Positions 27,639-35,092 of a stretch of 39,142 nt of DNA are shown in pieces. The DNA lies in assembly GCF_000172555.1 (NCBI RefSeq), contig NZ_ABOX02000060.1, forward strand, positions 1 to 39,142. The letters are read 5' to 3'. A model generated the notes under the pieces. That model did not search any database. It worked only from the letters and a program-made list of their open reading frames with translations, and was not told where the DNA came from. Numbering within the stretch: the stretch's first letter is position 1; each line of letters opens with the position of its first letter. The position numbers and the translations under genes are program-made. The stretch is from Pedosphaera parvula Ellin514 (GTDB taxonomy: Bacteria > Verrucomicrobiota > Verrucomicrobiia > Limisphaerales > Pedosphaeraceae).

Positions 27639-28577
27639 ATGGATAATTTGCCAAAGCCGGATGTGATACTGACTCACGAGAGCGATCTCGATGGACTCGT
27701 GGCTGGAGTTTTATTGCAACGTCTCGCCAAAAAACTTTTCGACACCGAAGTTCCTCTCGAAGCCTATCACTACAACATGTGGAAGCAGCGTGAGCTGAAG
27801 GAAAAGTGCGCCTGGGTGACTGATTTGAATTTCGAAGCCCGCATTGATCGTCCGAATTGGCTGGTCATCGATCATCATGCCAGCGAAGCCCCGGCAAAAC
27901 AGGCGCGGCTGATCCATGACTTAACCAAGTCTGCCGGCCTGCTTTGCTACGATCTGTGTCAACAAAACGGGCTGGGCTCTCCCGAACTCGACCGCCTGGT
28001 GCATCTCAATAATGTTGCCGATCTCTTCCTGGAAGATGATCCCGATTTCGTCATCGCCGCCGATTACGCCAATCTCGTTAAGGTTTATCAATTCTGGAAC
28101 CTCCATTCCTTGATCGAAGGCCAGCTGGAACGTCTGCTGAACCATCCCCTCCTTGAAGTAATGGATGTGAAGCGCCGGGTTGAAAATCCTCTCGGGTTCG
28201 CCTGGAGCAAAAAGAATGTGACTGAACTCAGTCCCACGGTCGGTTTTGTCGACACCGTCATTGGCAATAATAATTTGATTGTTCACCAACTTTTGGAGGA
28301 GAAGGCGACTCCCTTCCCGGTGTTGATCACACTTTTCCGCCGTACGAACGGTTTGATCATCGTCAGCCTGCGCAGCAAGGATGGTGAAGCCATCAAGGTT
28401 GCTGAAAAGCTGCAGGGCGGCGGACATGCCAATGCCTGCGGTGCCAGTCTCCCTCGTTCCATAAAGACGATTCCCGACGCCATCACCTATTTGAAACAAA
28501 TTTTGAATCCTAAAAAGGAAGCCACCCTGAACAGCCTCGAAAACCTGTTCGATTCAGTTTCAATTGGGAACCAATAA
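27639..28577 (+). CDS. DHH-family phosphoesterase
   Basis: A 312-residue protein of the DHH/DHHA1 superfamily, which includes NrnA nanoRNases, RecJ and cyclic-dinucleotide phosphodiesterases. Metal-binding motifs are seen: THESDLDGLVAG (residues 12-23), VIDHH with D78-H79-H80, and the DHHA1 GGGHANACGA near residue 267, which binds substrate. The aspartate-rich VADLFLEDDPDF forms the third motif. It may degrade short oligonucleotides or a cyclic dinucleotide. It is followed 75 bases later by rph, another RNA-processing gene. Confidence 0.87.
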   Translation: MDNLPKPDVILTHESDLDGLVAGVLLQRLAKKLFDTEVPLEAYHYNMWKQRELKEKCAWVTDLNFEARIDRPNWLVIDHHASEAPAKQARLIHDLTKSAGLLCYDLCQQNGLGSPELDRLVHLNNVADLFLEDDPDFVIAADYANLVKVYQFWNLHSLIEGQLERLLNHPLLEVMDVKRRVENPLGFAWSKKNVTELSPTVGFVDTVIGNNNLIVHQLLEEKATPFPVLITLFRRTNGLIIVSLRSKDGEAIKVAEKLQGGGHANACGASLPRSIKTIPDAITYLKQILNPKKEATLNSLENLFDSVSIGNQ

Positions 28578-28652
28578 GCCCGGCTTTTCCAGGATGCTGT
28601 TTTTTCGTCGTTGCCCTTGGCACGAACTCGGCCTACCATGTGCCGCGTTTAT

Positions 28653-29405
28653 ATGCCTGAACCGCTACCATCGACGGGTGTCCCTTTAAGAACTGATGGC
28701 CGTCTGCCCGGCCAGCTTCGGCCTCTGCGTTTTCAAAACCACATTGCTCCCTATGCCACTGGTTCGACGCTGGTTGAATGGGGCAACACTCGCGTCATCT
28801 GCGGAGTAACTGTCGAGGAATCCGTACCGCGATGGATGAAGGAACAAAATGTGATCGGTGGCTGGATTACGGCCGAATACTCCATGCTCCCCTATTCCAC
28901 GCTGCAAAGAAAACAGCGTGACATTTCCAAGGGCAAAATCGACGGTCGTTCCCAGGAAATTCAACGTTTAATCGGCCGGGCCATGCGCGCGGCCATCGAC
29001 TTGGAAAAGATCGGTTCCCGCACGATTTGGGTGGATTGTGATGTGCTGCAAGCCGACGGCGGCACTCGCACCGCTGCCATCACCGGCGCTTATGTCGCCC
29101 TCTCCCTGGCAGTTCGCAAACTCATGTCGGAAGGCAAGCTCAAGGAAAGCCCGATGCTGCATGCGGTCGCCGCTGTAAGTGTCGGGGTCGTTAATCGGCA
29201 ACCGCTTTTGGATCTTTGCTATGTTGAAGATGCCGCCGCCGCTGTGGATTTGAATCTCGTAATGAATTCGGTTGGCGAATTCATCGAGTTACAAGGCACC
29301 GGTGAAGAGGCCACCTTCAGTGAAACCGAGTTGGCTGCCCTGCTTGCCCTTGGCAAGGCCGGCGTCAAAGAATTACTCGCAGCTCAGCAGGCCGCCCTGG
29401 CCTGA
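28653..29405 (+). CDS. rph: Ribonuclease PH
   Basis: A 250-residue phosphorolytic 3'-5' exoribonuclease that trims tRNA precursors. Motifs match: DGRLPGQLRPLRF at the start, GNTRVICGVTVEESVPRW, MLPYSTLQRKQRD, GKIDGRSQEIQRLIGRAMRAA, then WVDCDVLQADGGTRTAAITGAYVAL (the catalytic GGTRTA region) and NLVMNSVGEFIELQGTGEEATFS at the end. ATG 28653 is preferred from the family N-terminus; TTG 28611 and ATG 28638 are in frame but add non-conserved residues, and none has a ribosome-binding site. It begins a run with the histidine phosphatase and prmA. Forms hexameric rings in the cytoplasm. Confidence 0.95.
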   Translation: MPEPLPSTGVPLRTDGRLPGQLRPLRFQNHIAPYATGSTLVEWGNTRVICGVTVEESVPRWMKEQNVIGGWITAEYSMLPYSTLQRKQRDISKGKIDGRSQEIQRLIGRAMRAAIDLEKIGSRTIWVDCDVLQADGGTRTAAITGAYVALSLAVRKLMSEGKLKESPMLHAVAAVSVGVVNRQPLLDLCYVEDAAAAVDLNLVMNSVGEFIELQGTGEEATFSETELAALLALGKAGVKELLAAQQAALA

Positions 29406-29420
29406 TTACCAGAATTTCGG

Positions 29421-30041
29421 ATGATTGCTGCAACCAGTCTTTTTCTGCTTCGCCACGCGGAAGTCGAAGCCCGTTATCAACGCATCTTCGGAGGGCGCAT
29501 CGATATGGACCTCTCACCCCGCGGCCATGAACAGGCCGTGAAACTGGCAAAATACATCGAACACAAGAAGTTTGATGCCGTTTATGCCAGCCCGATGAAG
29601 CGTGTGCAGCAAACCATGGCCCCTTTCATTGCTGACACCAAGGCTTCCCCAATTATCATGCCTGGCCTGCGCGAAGTGGATTTTGGCGACTGGACCGGCC
29701 TTGGCTGGGAGCAGGTTCGCGAAAAATTCAATATCAGCGCCTTTGAATGGCTCTCACAAATCGACCAGGGAACCATGCCGAATGCAGAAACGGGTCAAAC
29801 CTTTCGCGCTCGTGTGGAGCCTTGCATTCAACAAATTCTGCAGGATCATCCTGGCCAGAGCGTCGCCATTTTCTGCCATGGCGGAGTCATTCGAATGCTG
29901 CTCTCAATCATTCTCGACTTGCCGCTTCGAAACATGTCCTTGTTCGAAATCGAATACGCCAGTCTGACGGAAGTGCAGAAGTCCCCGCATAAGACCGAAC
30001 TTCAACTTCTGAACTTCACTCCCTGGCGCCATCTCATATGA
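29421..30041 (+). CDS. Histidine phosphatase (phosphoglycerate mutase-like) family protein
   Basis: A 206-residue member of branch 1 of the histidine phosphatase superfamily. The catalytic R11-H12 lie in LFLLRHAEVEARY, followed by the second Arg in YASPMKRVQQT, the acid residue in LREVDFGDWTGL and the second His in AIFCHGGVIRMLL. It is like CobC/GpmB and probably hydrolyses a small phosphate ester; the substrate is not predictable. It starts 15 bases after rph and overlaps prmA by 4 bases, so the three are likely co-transcribed. Cytoplasmic. Confidence 0.88.
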   Translation: MIAATSLFLLRHAEVEARYQRIFGGRIDMDLSPRGHEQAVKLAKYIEHKKFDAVYASPMKRVQQTMAPFIADTKASPIIMPGLREVDFGDWTGLGWEQVREKFNISAFEWLSQIDQGTMPNAETGQTFRARVEPCIQQILQDHPGQSVAIFCHGGVIRMLLSIILDLPLRNMSLFEIEYASLTEVQKSPHKTELQLLNFTPWRHLI

Positions 30042-30940
30042 AAAAACCATCCCTCTGGCAGGTATCCATTACTACGAGTCTGGAAGCTGAGGAAGCCGTG
30101 GTGGAATTGTTGGCCCGGGTGTTCGCGCGTGCGTCCGGTGTTTACACGAACGAGGAAACCAAGATCACCATCGCCTCGGTTTACTGTCAGAAACAGGCTG
30201 AATGGACTCCCAAAAAGCGGGCTGCGCTGGTCGCGGGTTTAAAACAAATCAAAGCCAGTGGCCTCGACCTCGGTGCTGGAAAAATTTCTGTAAACAAGGT
30301 CGCGCGTGAAGATTGGTCTGAATCCTGGAAGCGCCATTTCAAACCCATCGAAATCGGCTCACAACTCCTTGTGAAACCAAGTTGGATCAAACGTCGCCTG
30401 AAAAAAAATCAGGCTCTCGTGGTTTTGGATCCGGGGTTGAGCTTTGGAACCGGCAACCATCCCACCACATCATTTTGCCTGCACGAAATCGTAAGGAGTC
30501 GAAAGTCCCAACAGGCGCAATCATTTTTGGACATCGGAACCGGCTCTGGAATCCTTTCCATCTCGGCTGTTAAGCTGGGCTACAAACCAGTGGTCGCACT
30601 TGATTTCGATCCTGAGGCTGTTCGCGTTGCCAGGGAAAACGCCCTTCTCAATGGTGTGGACAGACAGCTGAGGATCACCCGTAAAGACGTCACCAAGCTT
30701 CCTTTGACAGGCAGGGAAAAGTTCGATTTGATCTGCGCCAATCTGATTTCCAACCTCCTCGTGTCCGCGCAAAAGCAAATTCTCAGTTTCCTTAAGCCGG
30801 GCGGAACTCTCGTTCTGGCAGGTATTTTAAAGGAAGAATTTCCAAAAATTGAAAAAGCCTTCAAACAAGCCGGACTGAAAAAACTCCGCGACTTGGAAGA
30901 GGGTGAATGGCGCTCCGGTTCCTTCACTTTTCCCGCCTAA
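30038..30940 (+). CDS. prmA: Ribosomal protein L11 methyltransferase
   Basis: A 300-residue SAM-dependent methyltransferase. The N-terminal substrate-recognition domain (WQVSITTSLEAEEAVVELLA) is followed by the catalytic domain with VVLDPGLSFGTGNHPTTSF, the SAM loop FLDIGTGSGILSISAVKLG, the acidic VVALDFDPEAVRVA and the CANLISNLL (NxxxN-like) active-site strand. It trimethylates uL11 on lysines and on the N-terminus. Length is normal. The start ATG overlaps the preceding gene by 4 bases. It ends an operon of rph, phosphatase and prmA. Confidence 0.93.
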   Translation: MKKPSLWQVSITTSLEAEEAVVELLARVFARASGVYTNEETKITIASVYCQKQAEWTPKKRAALVAGLKQIKASGLDLGAGKISVNKVAREDWSESWKRHFKPIEIGSQLLVKPSWIKRRLKKNQALVVLDPGLSFGTGNHPTTSFCLHEIVRSRKSQQAQSFLDIGTGSGILSISAVKLGYKPVVALDFDPEAVRVARENALLNGVDRQLRITRKDVTKLPLTGREKFDLICANLISNLLVSAQKQILSFLKPGGTLVLAGILKEEFPKIEKAFKQAGLKKLRDLEEGEWRSGSFTFPA

Positions 30941-31114
30941 GTGGCCCCTAAGTGACATCTGGGTTACTTTCCCGTAAATTTTTTCTTATTTTTTGAATCC
31001 TTTTTGCGGGAGATAGTCTATATTAGCGAAGACCATTAATCTATGTGTCAATAAGGGAAACAAGGTAGTTGGCACAATACACGCTAGTGTAAGCTTGAGA
31101 AAGGAAAGTTGGAT

Positions 31115-31279
31115 ATGACGAAAACGTTGGATGTTATCACTGAAGCCATACGTAATAGTAAACACTCCTTCCGCAAAGCAGACAGTCGTCCCAAGAAGGC
31201 CCAAAAACACCGCCATGAACGCAGGAAAATCAAGGGATACTTGTACCTGGGTGATTGGCTTACAGAAGAAGCCACCTAG
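31115..31279 (+). CDS. Small basic protein (54 aa), hypothetical
   Basis: A 54-residue ORF with a good ribosome-binding site: AGGA at 31102-31105, 9 bases before the ATG. The sequence begins MTKTLDVITEAIRNSKHSFR, has a very basic centre (KKAQKHRHERRKIKG) and ends GYLYLGDWLTEEAT. This layout suggests a nucleic-acid-binding or ribosome-associated small protein, but I cannot name a family. A longer frame on the opposite strand (30986-31297) is hydrophobic and looks like its antisense shadow. A hairpin (CGTCAC at 31303-31308, GTGACG at 31316-31321) follows the stop and could be a weak terminator. It converges with zur. Confidence 0.55.
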   Translation: MTKTLDVITEAIRNSKHSFRKADSRPKKAQKHRHERRKIKGYLYLGDWLTEEAT

Positions 31280-31346
31280 TCTCCAGTAATTGATCAATAA
31301 TTCGTCACTTCACTGGTGACGTGTTTCGAGCAATAAGGCCAGTAAC

Positions 31347-31793
31347 TCACTGGCACTGGGGGCAAATGCCAAAAAACTCCAGCCTGTGAGTTATGGCCTT
31401 AAAGCCGCTTTTGGCGGCAATTCGCTCCTCGAGTTCCCGGGTAAAGCAGTCATCGATTTCCACCACTGCGGCACAACGGCTGCACACAAGATGGTGATGG
31501 TGTCCATCATCTCCTTCCGCCAGCAACTCGAACCGCGCTATCCCGTCTCCCAGGTCGAATCTCTTGACCATGTGCATGCTCTCCAGCAAATGCAGTGACC
31601 GATAAACTGTCGCGAGATCGCAGTCCCCCTTCAGCTCTGCAAATATCTCCTTATTGGACATCGGATGAGGATGTTGCCTAAGAATCTGTAAAATCGCCTG
31701 CCGCGGTCCGGTGATCTTGCGCGACTTGCGCCGGAGTTTGTCGGTCAACTCCGGTAACTCCGCCCGTCCATGTTCATGTGAATGACATTTCAT
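31347..31793 (-). CDS. zur: Fur-family repressor, probable zinc uptake regulator Zur
   Basis: A 148-residue Fur-family protein. The winged helix (RKITGPRQAILQILRQHPHP through DLATVYRSLHLLE) precedes the dimerisation domain with the regulatory metal residues (GDDGHHHHLVCSRCAAVVEIDD) and the structural zinc pairs C-S-R-C and C-P-Q-C at the end. The N-terminus carries MKCHSHEHG, an extra potential metal-binding stretch. Its start overlaps the end of znuB by 4 bases, and it lies last in the znuA-C-B operon; this position makes Zur by far the likeliest of Fur/Zur/Mur/Nur. It would repress the operon, including itself, when zinc is plentiful. Confidence 0.9.
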   Translation of the reverse strand: MKCHSHEHGRAELPELTDKLRRKSRKITGPRQAILQILRQHPHPMSNKEIFAELKGDCDLATVYRSLHLLESMHMVKRFDLGDGIARFELLAEGDDGHHHHLVCSRCAAVVEIDDCFTRELEERIAAKSGFKAITHRLEFFGICPQCQ

Positions 31794-32620
31794 GTCGCCA
31801 GTGACTTGAATGCTTTTCCAGTTCTCAATTTACCTGCGATCATCGCCACCACAAATATTCCAACGCAGGTCAGCACAATCGTTGAACCACAGGGAACGTC
31901 CAATTGATACGACAATATTGTCCCCCCTACTCCGCCTAGAAGTCCAAAGAGCAGGCTGAAAAGGATTTGCTGGCGCAGGTTCCGACTCAAACTCCGGGCG
32001 GACGCCGGTGGAATCACAATCAGTGAAGTGACCAGTATAATTCCCAATAGTCGAATGCTCATGGCTACCGTCAGGGTCAGCACCAGCACGAACAAATAAT
32101 TCAATCGCTTTACTCGCACTCCACACACATAGGCCATGTCCTCCTGCGCCGAGAGCAAAGTGAGCGAGCTTAGCTGCACAAAAATTCCCGTCCCTACAAC
32201 TCCCAACAAGACTGCCCCCAGCCAAACATCCTTCCACTCAATCGCCAGGATATCTCCGAACAAATATCGCTCCAGTTCCCCCTGATAGTTTCTGCCATGC
32301 AGCAGGCTTAAAATAATAACACCCAATGCCACCGACCCGGAAAGCAGCAACGCCATAATGGTATCGGATAACAACTCTGTGCGTTCCTTCAGCCACATCA
32401 TGGCCGCAGCCACGAGCAAACTAAATCCCACCATCGGCACGGTTGGCTCGGCAAAGCCCAACCAAAAACCCAGCGCCACGCCCGCCAATGCTGAATGCGA
32501 TACCGTATCACTGAAGAACGCCATTCGCCTGGCAATGACAAATACCCCGAGCAGCGCACAAAGCGGCCCCAGGCAGAGAGCCGCCAGCAAAGCACGTTGC
32601 ATGAATGGTTCAGTGAACAT
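31790..32620 (-). CDS. znuB: Zinc ABC transporter, membrane permease
   Basis: A 276-residue ABC-3 family permease with eight or nine hydrophobic helices: LAALCLGPLCALLGVFVIAR at the start, the SDTVSHSALAGVALGFWLG coupling region, then GMSIRLLGIILVTSLIVIPP and a final LTCVGIFVVAMIAGKL. This is the membrane channel of a zinc or manganese importer; with Zur next to it zinc is much the likelier. It starts inside znuC (11-base overlap) and its end overlaps zur by 4 bases, so the genes are translationally coupled. Confidence 0.92.
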   Translation of the reverse strand: MFTEPFMQRALLAALCLGPLCALLGVFVIARRMAFFSDTVSHSALAGVALGFWLGFAEPTVPMVGFSLLVAAAMMWLKERTELLSDTIMALLLSGSVALGVIILSLLHGRNYQGELERYLFGDILAIEWKDVWLGAVLLGVVGTGIFVQLSSLTLLSAQEDMAYVCGVRVKRLNYLFVLVLTLTVAMSIRLLGIILVTSLIVIPPASARSLSRNLRQQILFSLLFGLLGGVGGTILSYQLDVPCGSTIVLTCVGIFVVAMIAGKLRTGKAFKSLAT

Positions 32621-33386
32621 GATGATGGTGTTCGTAAGGTGATACGTGAATGCCGTATGCCTGTTTCAACGAATCGGCATTGAGCACCTGCTCTGGCGTG
32701 CCTTCGCAGCAGATTACTCCGTTCAATGCGAACACATGCGATGCATGGCGATAAACCATCGATAGATCATGCGACACAAGGATCACGGTCAGGTGATATT
32801 GTTTTTGAATATGGGCAATCAGTTCGTAGAAAGTTTCTTCGCCCGGCGTGTCAACACCGGCAGTAGGCTCATCCAACAAAAGCAGTTCCGGCTTCGTCAG
32901 CAGGCTGAAAGCGATGAGCACCCGTTGCAACTGTCCGCCTGACAACTGCGCCAGAGGTCTGTCAAATAGCGGCTCGACCCCAATTTCTGCCAGTGTGGCG
33001 CGAATCAGTTCGTCGGTGCGCTTGTGTGATTGCCAGAACCAGTTGTTCGTTTTTCTCAGGCGTAAAGCAAGGAATTCCCGCACACTCAAAACAAAACTCC
33101 TATCAAGAGCAAGGCGTTGCGGCACATAGCCAACCCGATGCATCACCTTTTGCAGATCACTTTGACCGAATAATTTGATCTCTCCGGCAGATACCTTTTG
33201 AAGTCCCAGCAGGCAGCGCAACAAGGTTGTCTTGCCGGAACCATTGGGCCCAATCAAAGCCACCAACTGGCCATGAGGCACAGTGAACGTGACCCCGCGC
33301 AACACCGGCTGGCCATCAAACGAAACCCGCACATCCCGTGCTTCCACCGGCACGGTTGAATGTGCATTGCAGCAGGGAGCGCTCAT
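32610..33386 (-). CDS. znuC: Zinc ABC transporter, ATP-binding protein with His-rich ends
   Basis: A 258-residue ATPase. Walker A is GPNGSGKTT (about residues 43-51), the Q-loop lies in VGYVPQRL, the signature is LSGGQLQRVLIA, Walker B is LLLLDEPTAG and the H-loop is VSHD. It drives ZnuB. Unusual features are metal-binding termini: MSAPCCNAHS at the N-terminus and YEHHHHVH at the C-terminus, which could sense or buffer zinc. It overlaps znuA by 4 bases and znuB by 11. Confidence 0.93.
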   Translation of the reverse strand: MSAPCCNAHSTVPVEARDVRVSFDGQPVLRGVTFTVPHGQLVALIGPNGSGKTTLLRCLLGLQKVSAGEIKLFGQSDLQKVMHRVGYVPQRLALDRSFVLSVREFLALRLRKTNNWFWQSHKRTDELIRATLAEIGVEPLFDRPLAQLSGGQLQRVLIAFSLLTKPELLLLDEPTAGVDTPGEETFYELIAHIQKQYHLTVILVSHDLSMVYRHASHVFALNGVICCEGTPEQVLNADSLKQAYGIHVSPYEHHHHVH

Positions 33387-34477
33387 TTTAAAGATTCCTC
33401 CAATACGCGTAAATTCTGATACATCGCATCCTCATAAGCTGTTGCCTTGAACTCTCCGGTCTCAATTGTATCCAGTTGCGCTACCGACACGTTGTAATCA
33501 CGTCCAATCATTTGGGCCAACCGCGAGGAAGTCTGGCGCTCTGTAAAAATGGCTTTCACTTTCTTCGTCCGTATGGTTCGCCCCAATGCAGCGAGATATC
33601 GGGGTGAAGGTTCCACGTCTGGCACTTTTTCAATCACCCCCACGATTTTCAAATCATACCGCCGCGCAAAATATGGAAATGCATTATGCAAAGTAATCAC
33701 GGGCTCAGCCTTTGCCGATGCCAAGCCTGCCTCCAATCGACCGTTCAATTCCTCTAATTTCGCAATGTAGGCCCTCGCGTTGCGAGTATATCCCTCCGAA
33801 TTGGCGGGATCAGCTTTAATCAACGCCTCAAGAATATTGGTAACCTCGTGTTCTGCTAATTTTGGATCAAGCCAAATATGAGGATTGGGAATCGCACCAT
33901 CCTCCTTTGTCTCGCTGGATCGATAATTACCTTCCTTTTCAAATGCTCCAAAAATCAGTTCTGACTTCAATCCCGCAGCCGCCTCCACGATAATTTTCGG
34001 CCGCTCCGCCGAATGTATCAGCTTGTCGAGCCATGCTTCCAACTGCAACCCATTCACCACGATCATGTCCGCCCCAGCCAACTTCTTAACCTCACGCGGC
34101 GAAAACTGGAAGTCATGCGGGTCAGCTCCCGCAGGCAGAAGATTTTCCACCTCTGCCAGATCACCAGCCACATTCACTGTGAAGCAATAGATCGGCAGAA
34201 AACTGGTCAAAACCTTTAATTTCTTCCCTTGTGCTGATGCATCGGGCACGTGCGCCATCAGCAATAAACCAAGGAGCATCCAGGTTATACCGAATGCCGA
34301 AAGAAATTTCCGAATGGCAGGAGGGATTTTGGTTTGAGGCAAGGCGGAGGCCGCAGGCGCTATCCCTAGATAGCGACCAGGCCGACAACGCCGCCTCAAA
34401 TCAAAAGCACCCTGCACCCAACGACTAACGAAGTTCTTCCTGCCCCAAGCCATCGCCTTTTCAGTCTCCACTTTCAT
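33383..34477 (-). CDS. znuA: Zinc ABC transporter substrate-binding protein with repeat-encoded N-terminus
   Basis: A cluster A-I periplasmic metal-binding protein. From about residue 65 it is normal: the hydrophobic core WMLLGLLLMAHVPDASA of a signal peptide, then KKLKVLTSFLPIYCFTVNVA, zinc-ligand segments AGADPHDFQFSPREV, NPHIWLDPK and TLHNAFPYFARRY, and the C-terminal FTERQTSSRLAQMIG. Residues 1-64 are encoded by the inserted repeat, with the junction at ATA-ACC around 34286. Possible starts are ATG 34477, ATG 34453 and TTG 34342, all inside the element. Without the element plus one TA, a GTG at 34562 would read MKPLRLTWMLLG directly into the same frame, a normal signal peptide. It is first gene of znuA-znuC-znuB-zur. 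Confidence 0.88.
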   Translation of the reverse strand: MKVETEKAMAWGRKNFVSRWVQGAFDLRRRCRPGRYLGIAPAASALPQTKIPPAIRKFLSAFGITWMLLGLLLMAHVPDASAQGKKLKVLTSFLPIYCFTVNVAGDLAEVENLLPAGADPHDFQFSPREVKKLAGADMIVVNGLQLEAWLDKLIHSAERPKIIVEAAAGLKSELIFGAFEKEGNYRSSETKEDGAIPNPHIWLDPKLAEHEVTNILEALIKADPANSEGYTRNARAYIAKLEELNGRLEAGLASAKAEPVITLHNAFPYFARRYDLKIVGVIEKVPDVEPSPRYLAALGRTIRTKKVKAIFTERQTSSRLAQMIGRDYNVSVAQLDTIETGEFKATAYEDAMYQNLRVLEESLK

Positions 34478-34546
34478 CAGGCTTATTGCCTTCTTTCATT
34501 CCGGTTCTTTTCTCCATTTCGGAAATTAATTTTGGCATTCGGTATA
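34286..34546 (-). mobile_element. MITE-like element, full copy B (257 bp plus TA duplications) inside znuA
   Basis: The element begins TACCGAATGCC at 34288 and ends with the inverse, GGCATTCGGTA, at 34544. Inverted termini extend imperfectly over about 30 bases (inner part AAATTTCCGAAT / ATTTCGGAAATT). TA is duplicated on each side (34286-34287 and 34545-34546), as for Tc1/mariner/IS630-type elements. It contains an internal palindrome CGCTATC-CCTA-GATAGCG and no transposase, so it would need one in trans. It lies between the znu promoter and the ZnuA body. Transcribed leftward it carries an open frame that continues into znuA. Confidence 0.82.
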
Positions 34547-34586
34547 GGCGCAGCGGCTTCACTTCTAAAACTCATCCTTTCCAACC

Positions 34587-34610
34587 GTAATTGCAAATCG
34601 TTTGCATTAC
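34587..34610. promoter_or_regulatory. Candidate Zur box
   Basis: The core TGCAAA-TCG-TTTGCA (34592-34606) is a perfect 6-3-6 inverted repeat, flanked by GTAAT on one side and TTAC on the other, a Fur-family-type operator layout. It overlaps the spacer and -10 of the only good promoter in front of znuA (34590-34618), so a bound repressor would block transcription. No verrucomicrobial Zur consensus is known to me, so the assignment rests on symmetry and position. Confidence 0.65.
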
Positions 34611-34618
34611 GTTTTCAA
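34590..34618 (-). promoter_or_regulatory. Candidate sigma-70 promoter of the znu operon
   Basis: Read leftward: -35 TTGAAA (34613-34618), a 17-base spacer, and -10 TGCAAT (34590-34595), 5 of 6 and 4 of 6 matches to consensus. It lies upstream of the inserted element and of the ancestral GTG start at 34562, and downstream of the rpsR terminator. Confidence 0.5.
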
Positions 34619-34623
34619 GAAAA

Positions 34624-34646
34624 CTCCCCGCAGGTCGTGCGGGGAG
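34624..34646 (-). terminator. Rho-independent terminator after rpsR
   Basis: An 8-bp perfect GC-rich stem, CTCCCCGC (34624-34631) with GCGGGGAG (34639-34646), around a 7-base loop, followed leftward by TTTTCTT. It lies just past the rpsR stop and insulates the ribosomal-protein operon from znuA. Confidence 0.82.
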
Positions 34647-34652
34647 AAAGTT

Positions 34653-34916
34653 TTACTTCATCAGCAACATCTGCCGGGCCCGCTTGATCGAGCGGTTCAG
34701 CTGACGTTGATAATGGGCAGGCAGACCAGTGTATTTACGAGGAAGGATACGACCCTGGTCGGTCACAAACTGCTTGAGCAGATTGGTATTCTTGAAATCG
34801 AGTGCGTCGATGGTGAAGTCGATTTTCGGCTTCGGCCTCGGTGTGCGCATCTCGCCGGTGGCGCTTCTTCCGCGACCACCACGTTTTTCCTTATCCGTAT
34901 GAGTTTTGCGTGGCAT
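34653..34916 (-). CDS. rpsR: Ribosomal protein bS18, zinc-free form
   Basis: An 87-residue bS18. The core DALDFKNTNLLKQFVTDQGR, ILPRKYTGLPAHYQRQLNR and IKRARQMLLM is canonical. It has no cysteine at all, so it is the zinc-independent (C-minus) type. It sits directly after rpmG (5-base gap), not in the usual rpsF-rpsR-rplI operon, which suggests it may be a secondary copy of the kind that Zur controls in mycobacteria (rpsR2 with rpmG2). It could also be the only copy in the genome; the window cannot decide. A strong terminator follows. Confidence 0.93.
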   Translation of the reverse strand: MPRKTHTDKEKRGGRGRSATGEMRTPRPKPKIDFTIDALDFKNTNLLKQFVTDQGRILPRKYTGLPAHYQRQLNRSIKRARQMLLMK

Positions 34917-34921
34917 ATGCT

Positions 34922-35089
34922 TTACTTAATTTCCCGGTGCACCGTGTGACGACGCAGGAAGGGATTATACTTCTTGATCTCGATCTTTTCCGGCTTCAAT
35001 TTCTTATTCCTGCTGGTCATGTAACGGGAAGGTGATTTGCCTTCCTTACGTGCCTCTGTACATTCAATCGTAACGGTTTCTCTTGCCAT
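34922..35089 (-). CDS. rpmG: Ribosomal protein bL33, zinc-free form
   Basis: A 55-residue bL33: [20 protein letters not shown], then [20 protein letters not shown] and [14 protein letters not shown]. Zinc-binding bL33 has two CxxC pairs; here a single Cys10 remains, and the second pair position reads N-P-F-L. It is therefore a C-minus paralog type. The ATG lies 3 bases downstream of the DksA-like stop and the stop 5 bases before rpsR, so the three genes form one tight operon. Confidence 0.93.
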   Translation of the reverse strand: MARETVTIECTEARKEGKSPSRYMTSRNKKLKPEKIEIKKYNPFLRRHTVHREIK

Positions 35090-35092
35090 AAA

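Noticed and set aside
30986-31297. 103-codon hydrophobic frame on the minus strand opposite the small basic ORF
   Set aside because: The plus-strand ORF has a proper ribosome-binding site and more natural composition; this frame has neither.
31303-31354. Two short hairpins near the zur stop as strong terminators
   Set aside because: Stems of only six pairs, no T-run, and one overlaps the zur coding end.
34453-34562. Treating the long ZnuA N-terminus as a genuine domain
   Set aside because: The segment is the translated body of a repeat also found at 4839 and 38985 and bears no relation to metal-binding proteins.
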